A stretch of 64,000 nt of DNA from Bacillota bacterium (GCA_023443745.1 JAEZTB010000002.1:1-64000), one strand, 5' to 3'; shown: positions 1 to 8,709, numbered from the stretch's first letter. Numbers and translations are program-made. The notes: generated by a model from the sequence alone, not told the origin.

Positions 1-24
1 ACCCCCGTCCCCCTGACATATTTA

Positions 25-55
25 TATGAACAGCCATTACAGGCTGATGTTCATA
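25..55 (-). terminator. Hairpin after the APH-fold kinase gene
   Basis: Inverted repeat TATGAACA-GCC / GGC-TGTTCATA with a 6-nt loop and a 3-nt bulge, just beyond the stop codon of the minus-strand gene. The U-tract is weak, so terminator function is inferred. Confidence 0.4.
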
Positions 56-63
56 ATCTGGTA

Positions 64-813
64 CTATTCGTATTCAACAACACCGGTCCACTTCATCAAA
101 AACTCTTTTTCCTCCGGCTTGCCCTTGACCATCTGGGAAGATGCCACAATGGGCAGCCATCGCTGTACATATTGTTTGGCGGTATCGCTTTTCTTGCAGA
201 AAAGATCCATATACATATCCGCCAGTTCAACCTTTCCTGCCAGACAGAAGAGTAAATAGGTCCTTGCCGTATCCGCACTGGCGTTGCCCTGGGTAGCGTG
301 GGACCAGTCAATAATGTAATCCACGCCATCCTCACCGCAAATAATATTGCTGGGATTAAAATCTCCATGGCAAATCTTTGTGTGCTTCGGCATACTCTCC
401 AGCCGGGTGTGCAATTCATACCTGGTGGTAGCGTCCAGACCGGATTCCGAGATTTTACGGTTCATTTTATCCCTCAGCTTATTGAGTAATGGCGCTTTTT
501 TATTATGAATCGAAAGCTGTATATCCACAAAGCGGTTCATATACTCATCCATATTCTGCGGATTTTCCTCCATAAGCTGCGCCAAGGTTTTGCCCTTGAT
601 AAATTCTGTGACAATAGCCCACTTTCCATCAATTTTAGTAACCTCAAGCACCTTGGCCACCGGAAGCCCTGCCTCCTCAACTCTCGCTTGATTGAGAGCT
701 TCGTTGAGTATGTCGGACTTTGAGTAATCCTGATTAAAGACCTTGACGGCTCTGTTTCCGTCCTTATACACCGTTTTTGTCGGTCTTACCGCAATGATTT
801 CATCCAGTTTCAT
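64..813 (-). CDS. APH/choline kinase-fold phosphotransferase
   Basis: A 249-residue protein of the aminoglycoside phosphotransferase / choline kinase fold. The Brenner motif HGDFNPSN (about residue 148) carries the catalytic Asp, and IIDWSHA about 17 residues later carries the metal-binding Asp. The N-terminal lobe is short and has the KVF lysine that would hold ATP phosphates. The substrate cannot be read from sequence; small sugars, amino alcohols and antibiotics are all used in this family. The start is fixed by AAGGAGG seven bases upstream. The gene begins 11 bp after the adhE stop, with its ribosome site touching that stop, so it is probably cotranscribed and translationally coupled with adhE. 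Confidence 0.85.
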   Translation of the reverse strand: MKLDEIIAVRPTKTVYKDGNRAVKVFNQDYSKSDILNEALNQARVEEAGLPVAKVLEVTKIDGKWAIVTEFIKGKTLAQLMEENPQNMDEYMNRFVDIQLSIHNKKAPLLNKLRDKMNRKISESGLDATTRYELHTRLESMPKHTKICHGDFNPSNIICGEDGVDYIIDWSHATQGNASADTARTYLLFCLAGKVELADMYMDLFCKKSDTAKQYVQRWLPIVASSQMVKGKPEEKEFLMKWTGVVEYE

Positions 814-824
814 AACATGCCTCC

Positions 825-3434
825 TTATTCACCATAATAAGCTTTAAGATACATATCTTTGATTTCACTCATAAGCGGGTATCGGGGATTTGCGCCTGTG
901 CACTGATCGTCAAAGGCTTGATCAACCATGTCGTCCAGTCTGTCAAGGAAATTCTTTTCATCTATACCATAGTCACGGATGGTCTTTTTAATACCCACTT
1001 TGTTTTTTAGTTCGTCAATGGCCTTAATAAGATTTTCCAGCTTCTCGGTATTGTTTTTGCCTTTAATGCCAAGGTAGTCCGCAACCTCACCGTATCTGGC
1101 CAGGGTATGCGGGTGATCATACTGGGAGAAGGTTCCCATTTTGGTTGGGGCCTCCGAAGCATTGAATCGGATAACCTCGTTAATCATCAGGGCATTGGCA
1201 ATACCATGAGGCAGATGGTGGAAAGCACCAAGCTTGTGCGCCATGGAGTGGCATATACCGAGGAATGCATTGGCAAACGCCATACCTGCTATAGTAGAAG
1301 CATTGGCCATCTTTTCTCTGGCCTCCGGATCATTTGCACCGTTATCATAGGCTCTCGGCAGGTATTCAAAGATAATCTTCAGAGCTTTTAATGCCAGTCC
1401 GTCGGTATAGTCTGTGGCAAGCATGGCAGCATAAGCTTCCAGAGCGTGTGTCATAGCGTCAATACCTGATGCGGAAGTAAGTCCTTTTGGCATGTTCATC
1501 ATAAGGTCGGCATCGATGATAGCCATATCGGGCATCAGTTCATAATCGGCAAGAGGATATTTTATTCCGGTCTTCTCATCGGTTATAACGGCAAACGGTG
1601 TTACCTCGGAACCGGTACCTGCCGATGTGGGCACTGCAATAAAGTAAGCCTTTTCACCCATTTTGGGGAAGGTATAAACACGTTTGCGAATATCGACAAA
1701 TCGCATGGCCATGTCCATAAAATCAGCCTCAGGATGCTCGTACATCACCCACATAATTTTTGCGGCGTCCATGGCTGAACCACCGCCAAGAGCGATAATA
1801 CAGTCAGGCTGGAAGGCTTTCATGGCTGCGGCGCCTTTCTCTGCACTTTGAAGTGATGGATCGGGGGCTACATCGAAGAAGGTTGTATGAACAATCCCCA
1901 TCTCCTCTAATTTATCTGTAATGGCTTTGGTGTAGCCGTTGTTATAAAGGAATGAATCGGTTACAATAAACGCTTTTTTCTTGCCCAATACATTCTTAAG
2001 CTCGTCAAGGGCAATAGGCAAACAGCCTCTCTTTAAGTATACCTTATCCGGCGCTCTGAACCAAAGCATATTTTCTTTCCTTTCTGCAACTGTTTTGATA
2101 TTGATAAGGTGCTTAACGCCAACATTATCAGATACCGAGTTGCCGCCCCAGGAACCACATCCCAAGGTGAGCGAAGGTGCAAGCTTGAAATTATACAAGT
2201 CTCCGATACCGCCATGGGAGGACGGAGTATTGACTAAAATACGGCAGGTTTTCATACGCGCGGAGAATTCATCCAGCTTTGCCTTTTCGGTGGTATCATT
2301 AAGATAGACGGATGAGGTGTGGCCGTAGCCGCCATCTGCTACTAAGCGCTCCGCCTTATCGAGGGCTTCAGAAAAATTCTTTGCCCTGTACATGGCCAGA
2401 ACTGGGGAAAGCTTTTCATGGGCAAATTCCTCTGAAAGCTCTACACTTTGTACTTCACCAATCAAAATCTTAGTAGCCTCGGGCACTTTTACGTCGGCCA
2501 GAGCGGCGATTTTAAAGGCGGACTGACCTACTATTTTCGCATTGAGGGCTCCGTTGATAATAATAGTCTTGCGAACCTTTTCAGTCTCCTTTGCATCAAG
2601 GAAATAGCAGCCACGGTCAACAAATTCCTTTTTTACTTTATTGTAAATGTCGTCAAGAACAATAACAGCCTGTTCAGAAGCACAAATCATGCCATTATCA
2701 AATGTTTTGGAGTGGATAATGGAGCTCACGGCAAGTAAGATATCGGCAGAGCTGTCAATGATAGCCGGTGTATTACCAGGGCCAACACCAATAGCAGGCT
2801 TACCCGATGAATATGCCGCTTTGACCATTCCGGGGCCGCCTGTTGCCAGAATGATATCGGCTTCCTTCATAACAAGATTGGTCATTTCAAGGGAGGGAAC
2901 ATCAATCCAATCGATGATTCCTTCAGGAGCACCGGCGGCTACCGCTGCTTCCAACACAATTTTTGCTGCGGCAATAGTACTGTTCTTTGCCCTTGGATGG
3001 GGGCTTATGATGATGCCGTTTCTTGTTTTAAGAGCAATAAGTGTTTTGAATATTGCAGTGGAGGTCGGATTTGTCGTCGGAATAACTGCCGCGATAACTC
3101 CTACAGGTTCTGCAATCTTCTTAATGCCAAATGCCTTATCTTCCTCCAATACACCACAAGTCTTGGTATTTTTATAGGCATTATAAATATACTCGGCAGC
3201 ATAATGGTTCTTTATGACCTTGTCTTCGACTATACCCATACCGGTCTCATTAACGGCCATTTTTGCAAGGGGAATTCTTTCTTTATTAGCAGCAGTAGCA
3301 GCAGCTAAAAAGATTTTATCCACCTGCTCCTGAGTGTAAGTAGAAAAGATCTTTTGGGCTTCCTTTAATTTTGCCAGAGCAATTTCTAGCTTTTCAACAC
3401 TATCGATGATTTGATATTTTTTGTTGCTGTCCAT
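825..3434 (-). CDS. adhE: Bifunctional acetaldehyde-CoA / alcohol dehydrogenase
   Basis: An 869-residue AdhE that reduces acetyl-CoA to acetaldehyde and then ethanol, consuming two NADH and restoring redox balance in fermentation; family members form cytoplasmic spirosomes. The N-terminal aldehyde dehydrogenase half holds the catalytic Cys near residue 251 (NGMICASE). The C-terminal iron-dependent alcohol dehydrogenase half begins near residue 460, with the NAD-binding GGGSAMDAAK and iron-ligand segments GIDAMTHALEAY and HSMAHKLGAFHHLPHG. The longest frame starts nine codons earlier, but AAAGGAGG seven bases before the ATG at 3434 decides this start. The upstream region holds several Rex-like palindromes. 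An APH-fold kinase gene follows 11 bp downstream. Confidence 0.97.
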   Translation of the reverse strand: MDSNKKYQIIDSVEKLEIALAKLKEAQKIFSTYTQEQVDKIFLAAATAANKERIPLAKMAVNETGMGIVEDKVIKNHYAAEYIYNAYKNTKTCGVLEEDKAFGIKKIAEPVGVIAAVIPTTNPTSTAIFKTLIALKTRNGIIISPHPRAKNSTIAAAKIVLEAAVAAGAPEGIIDWIDVPSLEMTNLVMKEADIILATGGPGMVKAAYSSGKPAIGVGPGNTPAIIDSSADILLAVSSIIHSKTFDNGMICASEQAVIVLDDIYNKVKKEFVDRGCYFLDAKETEKVRKTIIINGALNAKIVGQSAFKIAALADVKVPEATKILIGEVQSVELSEEFAHEKLSPVLAMYRAKNFSEALDKAERLVADGGYGHTSSVYLNDTTEKAKLDEFSARMKTCRILVNTPSSHGGIGDLYNFKLAPSLTLGCGSWGGNSVSDNVGVKHLINIKTVAERKENMLWFRAPDKVYLKRGCLPIALDELKNVLGKKKAFIVTDSFLYNNGYTKAITDKLEEMGIVHTTFFDVAPDPSLQSAEKGAAAMKAFQPDCIIALGGGSAMDAAKIMWVMYEHPEADFMDMAMRFVDIRKRVYTFPKMGEKAYFIAVPTSAGTGSEVTPFAVITDEKTGIKYPLADYELMPDMAIIDADLMMNMPKGLTSASGIDAMTHALEAYAAMLATDYTDGLALKALKIIFEYLPRAYDNGANDPEAREKMANASTIAGMAFANAFLGICHSMAHKLGAFHHLPHGIANALMINEVIRFNASEAPTKMGTFSQYDHPHTLARYGEVADYLGIKGKNNTEKLENLIKAIDELKNKVGIKKTIRDYGIDEKNFLDRLDDMVDQAFDDQCTGANPRYPLMSEIKDMYLKAYYGE

Positions 3435-3483
3435 AACTTTGCCTCCTTTATTCAACATCATCCATCAGTCTCCTTTGCTCTTG

Positions 3484-3501
3484 TTGTTAAATTTTTAACA
3501 T
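3484..3501. promoter_or_regulatory. Rex-like operator 1 upstream of adhE
   Basis: TTGTTAA-N4-TTAACAT matches the redox repressor Rex consensus TTGTTAA-N4-TTAACAA at 13 of 14 defined positions. It lies 50 bp upstream of the adhE start. Rex is known to repress adhE in Firmicutes when the NADH/NAD ratio is low; binding here is inferred. Confidence 0.75.
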
Positions 3502-3558
3502 TCAGCACTAAAAAAATTTAACCTTAAAAGTTTATCCTTTGTCCTTTTTTATGCCAAC

Positions 3559-3590
3559 ATGTTAATTAATTAACGTTAATTATTTAACAA
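3559..3590. promoter_or_regulatory. Overlapping Rex-like operators 2 and 3
   Basis: Two overlapping matches to TTGTTAA-N4-TTAACAA lie at 3559-3576 (11 of 14 defined positions) and 3573-3590 (12 of 14). They share the AT-rich palindromic block around 3561-3577. With operator 1 they would give strong NADH-responsive control of adhE. The 321-bp gap 3435-3755 holds only these sites, the promoter and a hairpin near its far end. Confidence 0.6.
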
Positions 3591-3717
3591 TATCAGTTTA
3601 CCACTTTCTGCACTCATTTTGCTATTGGTTTATTCTACAATTTCGCACAGATTTGCATAAAATATTTTATATATTTGTGACAAAGAAAAGGGCTGCATAC
3701 TCAAGAGGCTTTAATTC

Positions 3718-3744
3718 AGGTGGGTCCCTTAAGGAAACCCACCT
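3718..3744 (-). terminator. Hairpin after the DUF4179 gene
   Basis: Inverted repeat AGGTGGGT / ACCCACCT with extra inner pairs and a TTAA loop, 12 bp past the stop of the minus-strand DUF4179 gene. There is no clear U-tract. The flank CCACCTCTAGCTTCGA recurs at a second hairpin near 11303-11320. Confidence 0.45.
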
Positions 3745-3755
3745 CTAGCTTCGAA

Positions 3756-5159
3756 TTACTCTATGTCTATAGCCCAGGGCCCTTTCATGGCGAATTCCAC
3801 ATCAAACTTAAGGCGGATCTTTTTTGCTGTCTCCATACCATCAAATGCTGTTATGGAGTAACCTCCTTGCTCATCATTCCATAGCTCTGCATAGGTACTT
3901 TGGGATGTCATGGTGTAGTCTATCCAACCATCTGGCACTTCAATATTCGGCAATACCCTTAGAACCCTCTCCCTGGCATTTTGACCAGGCTCATAATTGG
4001 CGTCTATCTTTATACAATCGAACTTTTTAAATTCTTCCGGGAGCATGGGATCATTGGAAGGAATAACTGATGCTTTTTCTAGAGTAAGGGTACCTCCTCC
4101 CAGATTCCATTCCTTATTAATTTGTTTCTCCTTACCCGGTTTCGGCATGGCGATTTTAATATCATCGTCATCATATACTCTGTTATATAGGATTTGGGGT
4201 ATAACCAGCTTGAGTTCTTCTTTTTCTTCAGGGATTATAAAATACAAATTATTAACATCGCTGTTATTCAGCATTCTCATCTCTTCATCCGGCATATAAA
4301 TGTTGCCTTCTTTATCTACCATGTGTACGCCGTCAAACAACCGCTTCTCTTCATCAAACAGATGGAACCTGATGTTTTTATATTCCTTCGGTGCCACGGA
4401 ACTTAAGAGTACCTCTAGAACATCACCCTCCCGGCTTACGTTGGCAAAGACCATCACATTATCTATAATGGCTATATTGCCCAAGGATTCAGGCGATGTA
4501 CCACTACTGACGGAAACCATGGTTAGTTCAACCGTTTTACTGAAGCCTTCCAGCTCAAATCTGAATACCTGACCATCGATATCATTATCCTCTAAATAAA
4601 AGCTTGCATCTACTGAGTAGACCCTTGTTTCAAATGATGGCCCTGCCCAGGAGGTATGGCCCGCCTTCACTTTACCGTTTGTGCCATGCAAATAGAGCTT
4701 TGGAGCTGTTTCTCCTGCAAAAAACTTTTTGAATTCCGCAGGATCAGCAAATTCTCCGGCGTCAATAGCACCGACATTTGTTTTCATTGATATGTTCAAT
4801 GTCTTATCCGTAATATACGCTGTTTTAAACTCGACAAACTGCTCACCGTCCATTACTTTTACCGGATTTTCCAAAACACGGCTAATCCGCACGTCATTCT
4901 CAAGGTTTTGTACAATCCCAATGCCTGGTATAAAGGAAAAAATCTTTTGGCATAGAGCATTAACCGGCGTATTGGGAATAAAGGCTGATAATGCGGCAAG
5001 TATCAAGCAGGCAGCAGCAATGCGTTTAAAATAGAACCACCCGTCTTTGATCTTCTTATGCGTCCTAAGGAGTATTTTTTGTTTCAAAGCCGTATCCATG
5101 GCGAAGTTCGATTCCGCTATCCCATTTGTGAAGGCATCAAGATATTTGTTTTCAGGCAT
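3756..5159 (-). CDS. DUF4179-type anti-sigma-like membrane protein
   Basis: A 467-residue protein with a cytoplasmic N-terminus of about 40 residues, one membrane helix (about residues 44-62) and a long extracytoplasmic region rich in beta strand. This is the layout of DUF4179 proteins, which are encoded next to ECF sigma factors and are thought to hold their sigma partner and sense an envelope signal. The ATG overlaps the end of the sigma gene by 8 bp (ATGCCTGA), indicating translational coupling and a 1:1 partner role. The signal sensed is unknown. Assignment rests on architecture and context; no classical zinc anti-sigma motif (HxxxCxxC) is visible. Confidence 0.75.
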   Translation of the reverse strand: MPENKYLDAFTNGIAESNFAMDTALKQKILLRTHKKIKDGWFYFKRIAAACLILAALSAFIPNTPVNALCQKIFSFIPGIGIVQNLENDVRISRVLENPVKVMDGEQFVEFKTAYITDKTLNISMKTNVGAIDAGEFADPAEFKKFFAGETAPKLYLHGTNGKVKAGHTSWAGPSFETRVYSVDASFYLEDNDIDGQVFRFELEGFSKTVELTMVSVSSGTSPESLGNIAIIDNVMVFANVSREGDVLEVLLSSVAPKEYKNIRFHLFDEEKRLFDGVHMVDKEGNIYMPDEEMRMLNNSDVNNLYFIIPEEKEELKLVIPQILYNRVYDDDDIKIAMPKPGKEKQINKEWNLGGGTLTLEKASVIPSNDPMLPEEFKKFDCIKIDANYEPGQNARERVLRVLPNIEVPDGWIDYTMTSQSTYAELWNDEQGGYSITAFDGMETAKKIRLKFDVEFAMKGPWAIDIE

Positions 5160-5694
5160 ATGGATAACCCTCCTTGCTCATTATATTTTTAAGCTTTTCC
5201 TTTCCTCTGGATAATCGTTTGTAAACATTCTCCTGGGTGATTTCCAGAGTTTTGGCTATTTGCGCCACGCTCTCACCTAATACAAAACGTCGATAAAAAA
5301 TCTCATTGTCAGGTGGTGAAAGCTCCTGTAAAAAAGAAATAACAGAGTTATCCGATGTTATCCCATAATCACCGGCAGGAACGGAAATTTCATCAATGTC
5401 CTCAAACGAGACCACCTGACTGTGTTTCATATTTTTTCTGAGACAATCTATAGCACAGCCGCGGGTCACCATCATAACCCATGTTTTAAAGGATGCTTTT
5501 GATTTATTATATTTGTCTATTCTCTTCCAGACGGTGTAGAGAACATCGCTAATACATTCGGAAACATCCTCCTCACTGAAGTTCCCTGTATTTTTGACAA
5601 TATAAGCCATAAGCCCGCCGAATCTGTCAAGCATATGGGACAGTCCTTCCTGTTTCCGAGCTTTCAGCAAAGTAAGTATATCCTCATCGTTCAT
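5152..5694 (-). CDS. ECF-type RNA polymerase sigma factor
   Basis: A 180-residue sigma-70 family factor. Region 2 spans about residues 20-90 (SEEDVSECISDVLYTVWKRI, then WVMMVTRGCAIDCLRK). Region 4 lies at about residues 125-172 and includes the helix-turn-helix ESVAQIAKTLEITQENVYKR. It lacks the sigma-70 regions 1 and 3, as expected for group 4 factors. AAAAGGAG precedes the ATG by 7 bp. It is cotranscribed with the DUF4179 gene, its likely antagonist. The target regulon is not visible; the divergently transcribed deacetylase is one candidate. Confidence 0.92.
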   Translation of the reverse strand: MNDEDILTLLKARKQEGLSHMLDRFGGLMAYIVKNTGNFSEEDVSECISDVLYTVWKRIDKYNKSKASFKTWVMMVTRGCAIDCLRKNMKHSQVVSFEDIDEISVPAGDYGITSDNSVISFLQELSPPDNEIFYRRFVLGESVAQIAKTLEITQENVYKRLSRGKEKLKNIMSKEGYPYA

Positions 5695-5866
5695 CTTTTC
5701 ACTCCTTTTTGTCTCTCACCCATATATCCGTAATAAAAGAATTATTTTGGACAGACAATGGACACTTCTCCGTGAAAAATTTCATAAACTATCAGTAGAA
5801 TATCATGTTTTTGACATAAATTTAAATTTTTCAACTGATCGATTTTGAGTAAAAGGAGCATACAAA

Positions 5867-6928
5867 ATGGGACAGTCTATTGTAATTTCCAGGGTATCCA
5901 CAACTCGGAAGGTCATGGCGCTGACCTTTGACGACGGATCGGATGCAGCCAATCTATCCGAGCAATTAGATATACTCGCATCACACAACATCACATGCAC
6001 ATTCTTTCTTACAGGGAAAGCATCAGAAGCTCACCCGACCCTGATCAGAAAAATAATTGAAAAAGGCCATGAAATCGGCAATCATTCCTATAGTCATCCT
6101 CAGTTTACCCAAATTTCAGTCGCTGCTATGGAAGCAGAATTGGAAAAAGCAGAAAATTCCATCATCTCTGTTACCGGAGTTTCTCCAAGGCCCCTTTTCC
6201 GGCCTCCTTATGGTTCTTATAATCAAACGGTTTTAGAGGTGGCGGATAGTCTTGGTTATACAAAAACTTTGATGTGGACCATTGACACCGTTGATTGGAA
6301 TGGTACCTCCGCCGAAGTGATGATTAATAAGGTTCTTAACCTGGCCCAGCCCGGTGCCATCGTATTGATGCATACAGGAGGCGGAACCCACACTAATGAA
6401 GCCCTTCCCGAGATAATAACAACTCTTAAATCCATGGGATACACCCTTACAACTATTTCAAAAATGCTGGATGAAGCTCCTGAGCCCGAAAGGCCTTTAT
6501 TGAAAAAAGGAAGTTCCGGTGCCTATGTTAAGGAGCTGCAGCAGTTATTAACCAAGCTGGGCTTCAATCCCGGACCAATAGACGGCATTTTTGGGGCATT
6601 GACTGAAGCAGCGGTAAAAACATTTCAAGCCGCTAAAAGCTTGGCAGTTGACGGCCTTGTGGGACCGATGACCTGGGCTGCTCTGGATGGCGCAAATGAA
6701 GGCCCGCCTCCTGCCAACCGACCGGTCTTGCGAAGGGGAAGCACCGGAGAATCCGTCACAGAGCTGCAGCAGGCATTGAGCATGCTGGGTTATAACCCAG
6801 GCCCCATAGATGGAATATTCGGTTTTAAAACAGAAGCTGCTGTGAGATTGTTTCAAAATGCCAATGATCTTAGTGCTGATGGCATCGTAGGACCAAAAAC
6901 CTGGGCAGTAATCGATGGGATGATGTAA
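5867..6928 (+). CDS. Polysaccharide deacetylase with two peptidoglycan-binding domains
   Basis: A 353-residue NodB-fold deacetylase (about residues 15-200) fused to two PG_binding_1 repeats (about 205-265 and 288-350). Catalytic elements are visible: LTFDDGSD (Asp base and metal Asp), HSYSH (two metal His), RPPYGSYN, DTVDWNG and the C-terminal His in IVLMHTGG. It should remove N-acetyl groups from glycan, probably peptidoglycan. No signal peptide is present although AAAGGAG fixes the start. Such proteins can act inside the mother cell during sporulation or leave by a non-classical route. It is divergent from the sigma/DUF4179 pair. Confidence 0.92.
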   Translation: MGQSIVISRVSTTRKVMALTFDDGSDAANLSEQLDILASHNITCTFFLTGKASEAHPTLIRKIIEKGHEIGNHSYSHPQFTQISVAAMEAELEKAENSIISVTGVSPRPLFRPPYGSYNQTVLEVADSLGYTKTLMWTIDTVDWNGTSAEVMINKVLNLAQPGAIVLMHTGGGTHTNEALPEIITTLKSMGYTLTTISKMLDEAPEPERPLLKKGSSGAYVKELQQLLTKLGFNPGPIDGIFGALTEAAVKTFQAAKSLAVDGLVGPMTWAALDGANEGPPPANRPVLRRGSTGESVTELQQALSMLGYNPGPIDGIFGFKTEAAVRLFQNANDLSADGIVGPKTWAVIDGMM

Positions 6929-7021
6929 AACCAGGATATTATAATGATTCGCACGGAATAAGCGTTGGGGAATAGCCGATAATATAACTTATACGAGTAA
7001 ATAAAAAGGAATTTTATATTA

Positions 7022-7687
7022 ATGGTTAATCCTCAACGTTTGCCCGATCATATCGGCATTATTCCGGATGGTAACAGAAGATGGGCACAAAGTCACGGTC
7101 TAAACAAGGAAGATGGCTATGATTACGGCATCAAGCCCGGTTTTGAGCTGTATCAGGAATGCCTGAAGCTGGGTGTAAAAGAAATGACTTTCTATGGCTT
7201 TACTCAAGATAATACAAAGCGTCCTTCTGTTCAAACAAAAGCTTTTCAGAAGGCATGCGTTGATTCCGTATTGCAGCTTTGCGATTACGATGCCAATCTC
7301 TTAATCGTTGGTAATACAGATTCCCCCTTATTTCCAAAAGAATTACTGCCCTATACGAAAAGAACATCATTCGGTAAAGGCTTAATGAATGTTAATTTTC
7401 TGGTTAATTACGGCTGGAATTGGGATCTTAACACGATCAGCAATATAGGTTACAACTATAACCGGCAGCAGGCCGGCATTATCAACAGGATCGCCTCTTC
7501 AGGTATCTCAAGAATCGATCTCATCATCCGTTGGGGTGGACGCCGCCGATTGAGCGGATTTCTCCCCATCCAGTCCATCTATGCCGATTTTTATGTGCTG
7601 GAGGCTATGTGGCCGGACTACAAACCGGAACACCTGTATGAAGCACTGGAATGGTATAAGCAGCAGGATATTACGTTAGGAGGATAA
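7022..7687 (+). CDS. Divergent cis-prenyltransferase (UppS-like)
   Basis: A 221-residue relative of undecaprenyl diphosphate synthase, which condenses isopentenyl diphosphate onto an allylic primer. Conserved features: IIPDGNRRWAQ (canonical MDGNGRWA, with the catalytic Asp), FTQDNTKRP (canonical FSTENWKRP) and, near the end, GGRRRLSGFLPIQSIYADFY and WPDY (canonical GGEQRLSNFLLWQ, AELYF, WPDF). The Trp of ENW is replaced, RTGG reads RWGG, and AE(L)Y is AD(F)Y. It is shorter than housekeeping UppS (about 250 residues). It is therefore likely a paralogue with a different chain length or substrate. It stands alone after the deacetylase; a shared envelope role is only suggested. Confidence 0.8.
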   Translation: MVNPQRLPDHIGIIPDGNRRWAQSHGLNKEDGYDYGIKPGFELYQECLKLGVKEMTFYGFTQDNTKRPSVQTKAFQKACVDSVLQLCDYDANLLIVGNTDSPLFPKELLPYTKRTSFGKGLMNVNFLVNYGWNWDLNTISNIGYNYNRQQAGIINRIASSGISRIDLIIRWGGRRRLSGFLPIQSIYADFYVLEAMWPDYKPEHLYEALEWYKQQDITLGG

Positions 7688-7752
7688 ATCGTTTATTTCT
7701 TAATCAAACAATGTAGTCTGCATATCCTTTAAGGATTTCACCTTACGCTCCG

Positions 7753-8709
7753 TTAATACGAAGTATCAATGCTCTCGGGTACCCGTTCGAAATCTCTGAT
7801 TTCGGTAACGGGTGAGGTTATTATAATGGCTGCCTCGTCCGGCTGGCCGATTAAAAGCGGTGATGCCGGGTCATGCTGCGCAATGTTTTTCTGTGCTGTT
7901 TTTAGACCGAAACCGCCGTAGCAGTAAATACAGCTATGGGAGCAACAGCCGTATGACCCTATATCAATACTCTCAACACAACCGCACCCAGGACGCTGAC
8001 CGGCGTCTTTTTTTACCTTTATGGGGCAGCCGATTATTTCCTCTATTAGCTTCTTATCTATGCAGGAGGCATGGGTTATGCCATAAAGGCTCAAATCTAT
8101 AGGCTCAGAGCAGGTGGATAAGCTCATTTGATGCTTTCTCGCGATTCTTGAGAAGCCTTCGGCTATAAGATGCATGTCGGACTCGCTTAATTCCTGATCC
8201 GTAATTGGCATAAGAGATGGACGTACTCTCGGGTAAAGGTCGACAAAGCTGAAAATGCAGCGATGGGTGCTGCCCTCCAGCATGGAGGCCATTTTTTCAA
8301 AGGAATCCAGATGGTATTGGACATCCAGCGAACTGCTTGTTATGACAGGATCATAGCGCCACACTACACGGTTGGAGCCAAGCCTTTGGCTCAGTCTTTT
8401 GAAAATATCGACCAGCTCGGGCTTGGGCGGAAGATTTCTTTCAATCTGTCCATCGTAGGGTGTGAGCGTATATTGAAAGTAGAACGGATAGCCCATTTTT
8501 TCTATGATATCCAGCTTATTCAGCATAGGTCCGTGATTTTTGGTCCAAAACACGATGCAGTCCACGACCTCCGGATTAAGGAGAACATGGCTGTAACGGC
8601 CAACATTTCTTGGATGTGGAACCAGCACAGATCCCTCACGCAGGCGGTTCAAAAGCCAGTCGGAATAAAGTGCCGGGATATCCGTACGTCTGCTGGCACT
8701 GATGATCAT
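7753..8709 (-). CDS. DUF1848 family protein with C-terminal CxxxCxxC
   Basis: A 318-residue DUF1848 protein. The N-terminus ISASRRTDIPA and the VFWTKN segment are typical. Near residue 260 it carries CGC and then CSHSCIYCYGG, whose CxxxCxxC spacing is that of a radical-SAM iron-sulfur site placed at the C-terminus. The biochemical function is unknown. The last 24 residues, after HDPASPLLIGQPDEAAI, are encoded by a copy of the dispersed palindromic repeat (7757-7826), which also leads to the stop codon, so the native tail appears to have been replaced. AAAGGA precedes the ATG. Confidence 0.85.
   Translation of the reverse strand: MIISASRRTDIPALYSDWLLNRLREGSVLVPHPRNVGRYSHVLLNPEVVDCIVFWTKNHGPMLNKLDIIEKMGYPFYFQYTLTPYDGQIERNLPPKPELVDIFKRLSQRLGSNRVVWRYDPVITSSSLDVQYHLDSFEKMASMLEGSTHRCIFSFVDLYPRVRPSLMPITDQELSESDMHLIAEGFSRIARKHQMSLSTCSEPIDLSLYGITHASCIDKKLIEEIIGCPIKVKKDAGQRPGCGCVESIDIGSYGCCSHSCIYCYGGFGLKTAQKNIAQHDPASPLLIGQPDEAAIIITSPVTEIRDFERVPESIDTSY
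7757..7826 (+). repeat. Dispersed palindromic element, copy A (coding)
   Basis: A 70-bp element with outer stem ACCCGTT (7781-7787) / AACGGGT (7807-7813), inner stem CGAAATC (7788-7794) / GATTTCG (7798-7804), loop TCT and a 2-nt bulge. The right end reads GGTGAGGTTATTATAA. It lies within the 3' end of the minus-strand DUF1848 gene. Related copies: 27945, 37396, 45134, 45216 and 58081. Confidence 0.85.

Noticed and set aside
2647..3177. 176-residue plus-strand ORF antisense to adhE
   Set aside because: It is a shadow of the adhE reading frame with no ribosome site; adhE explains the region fully.
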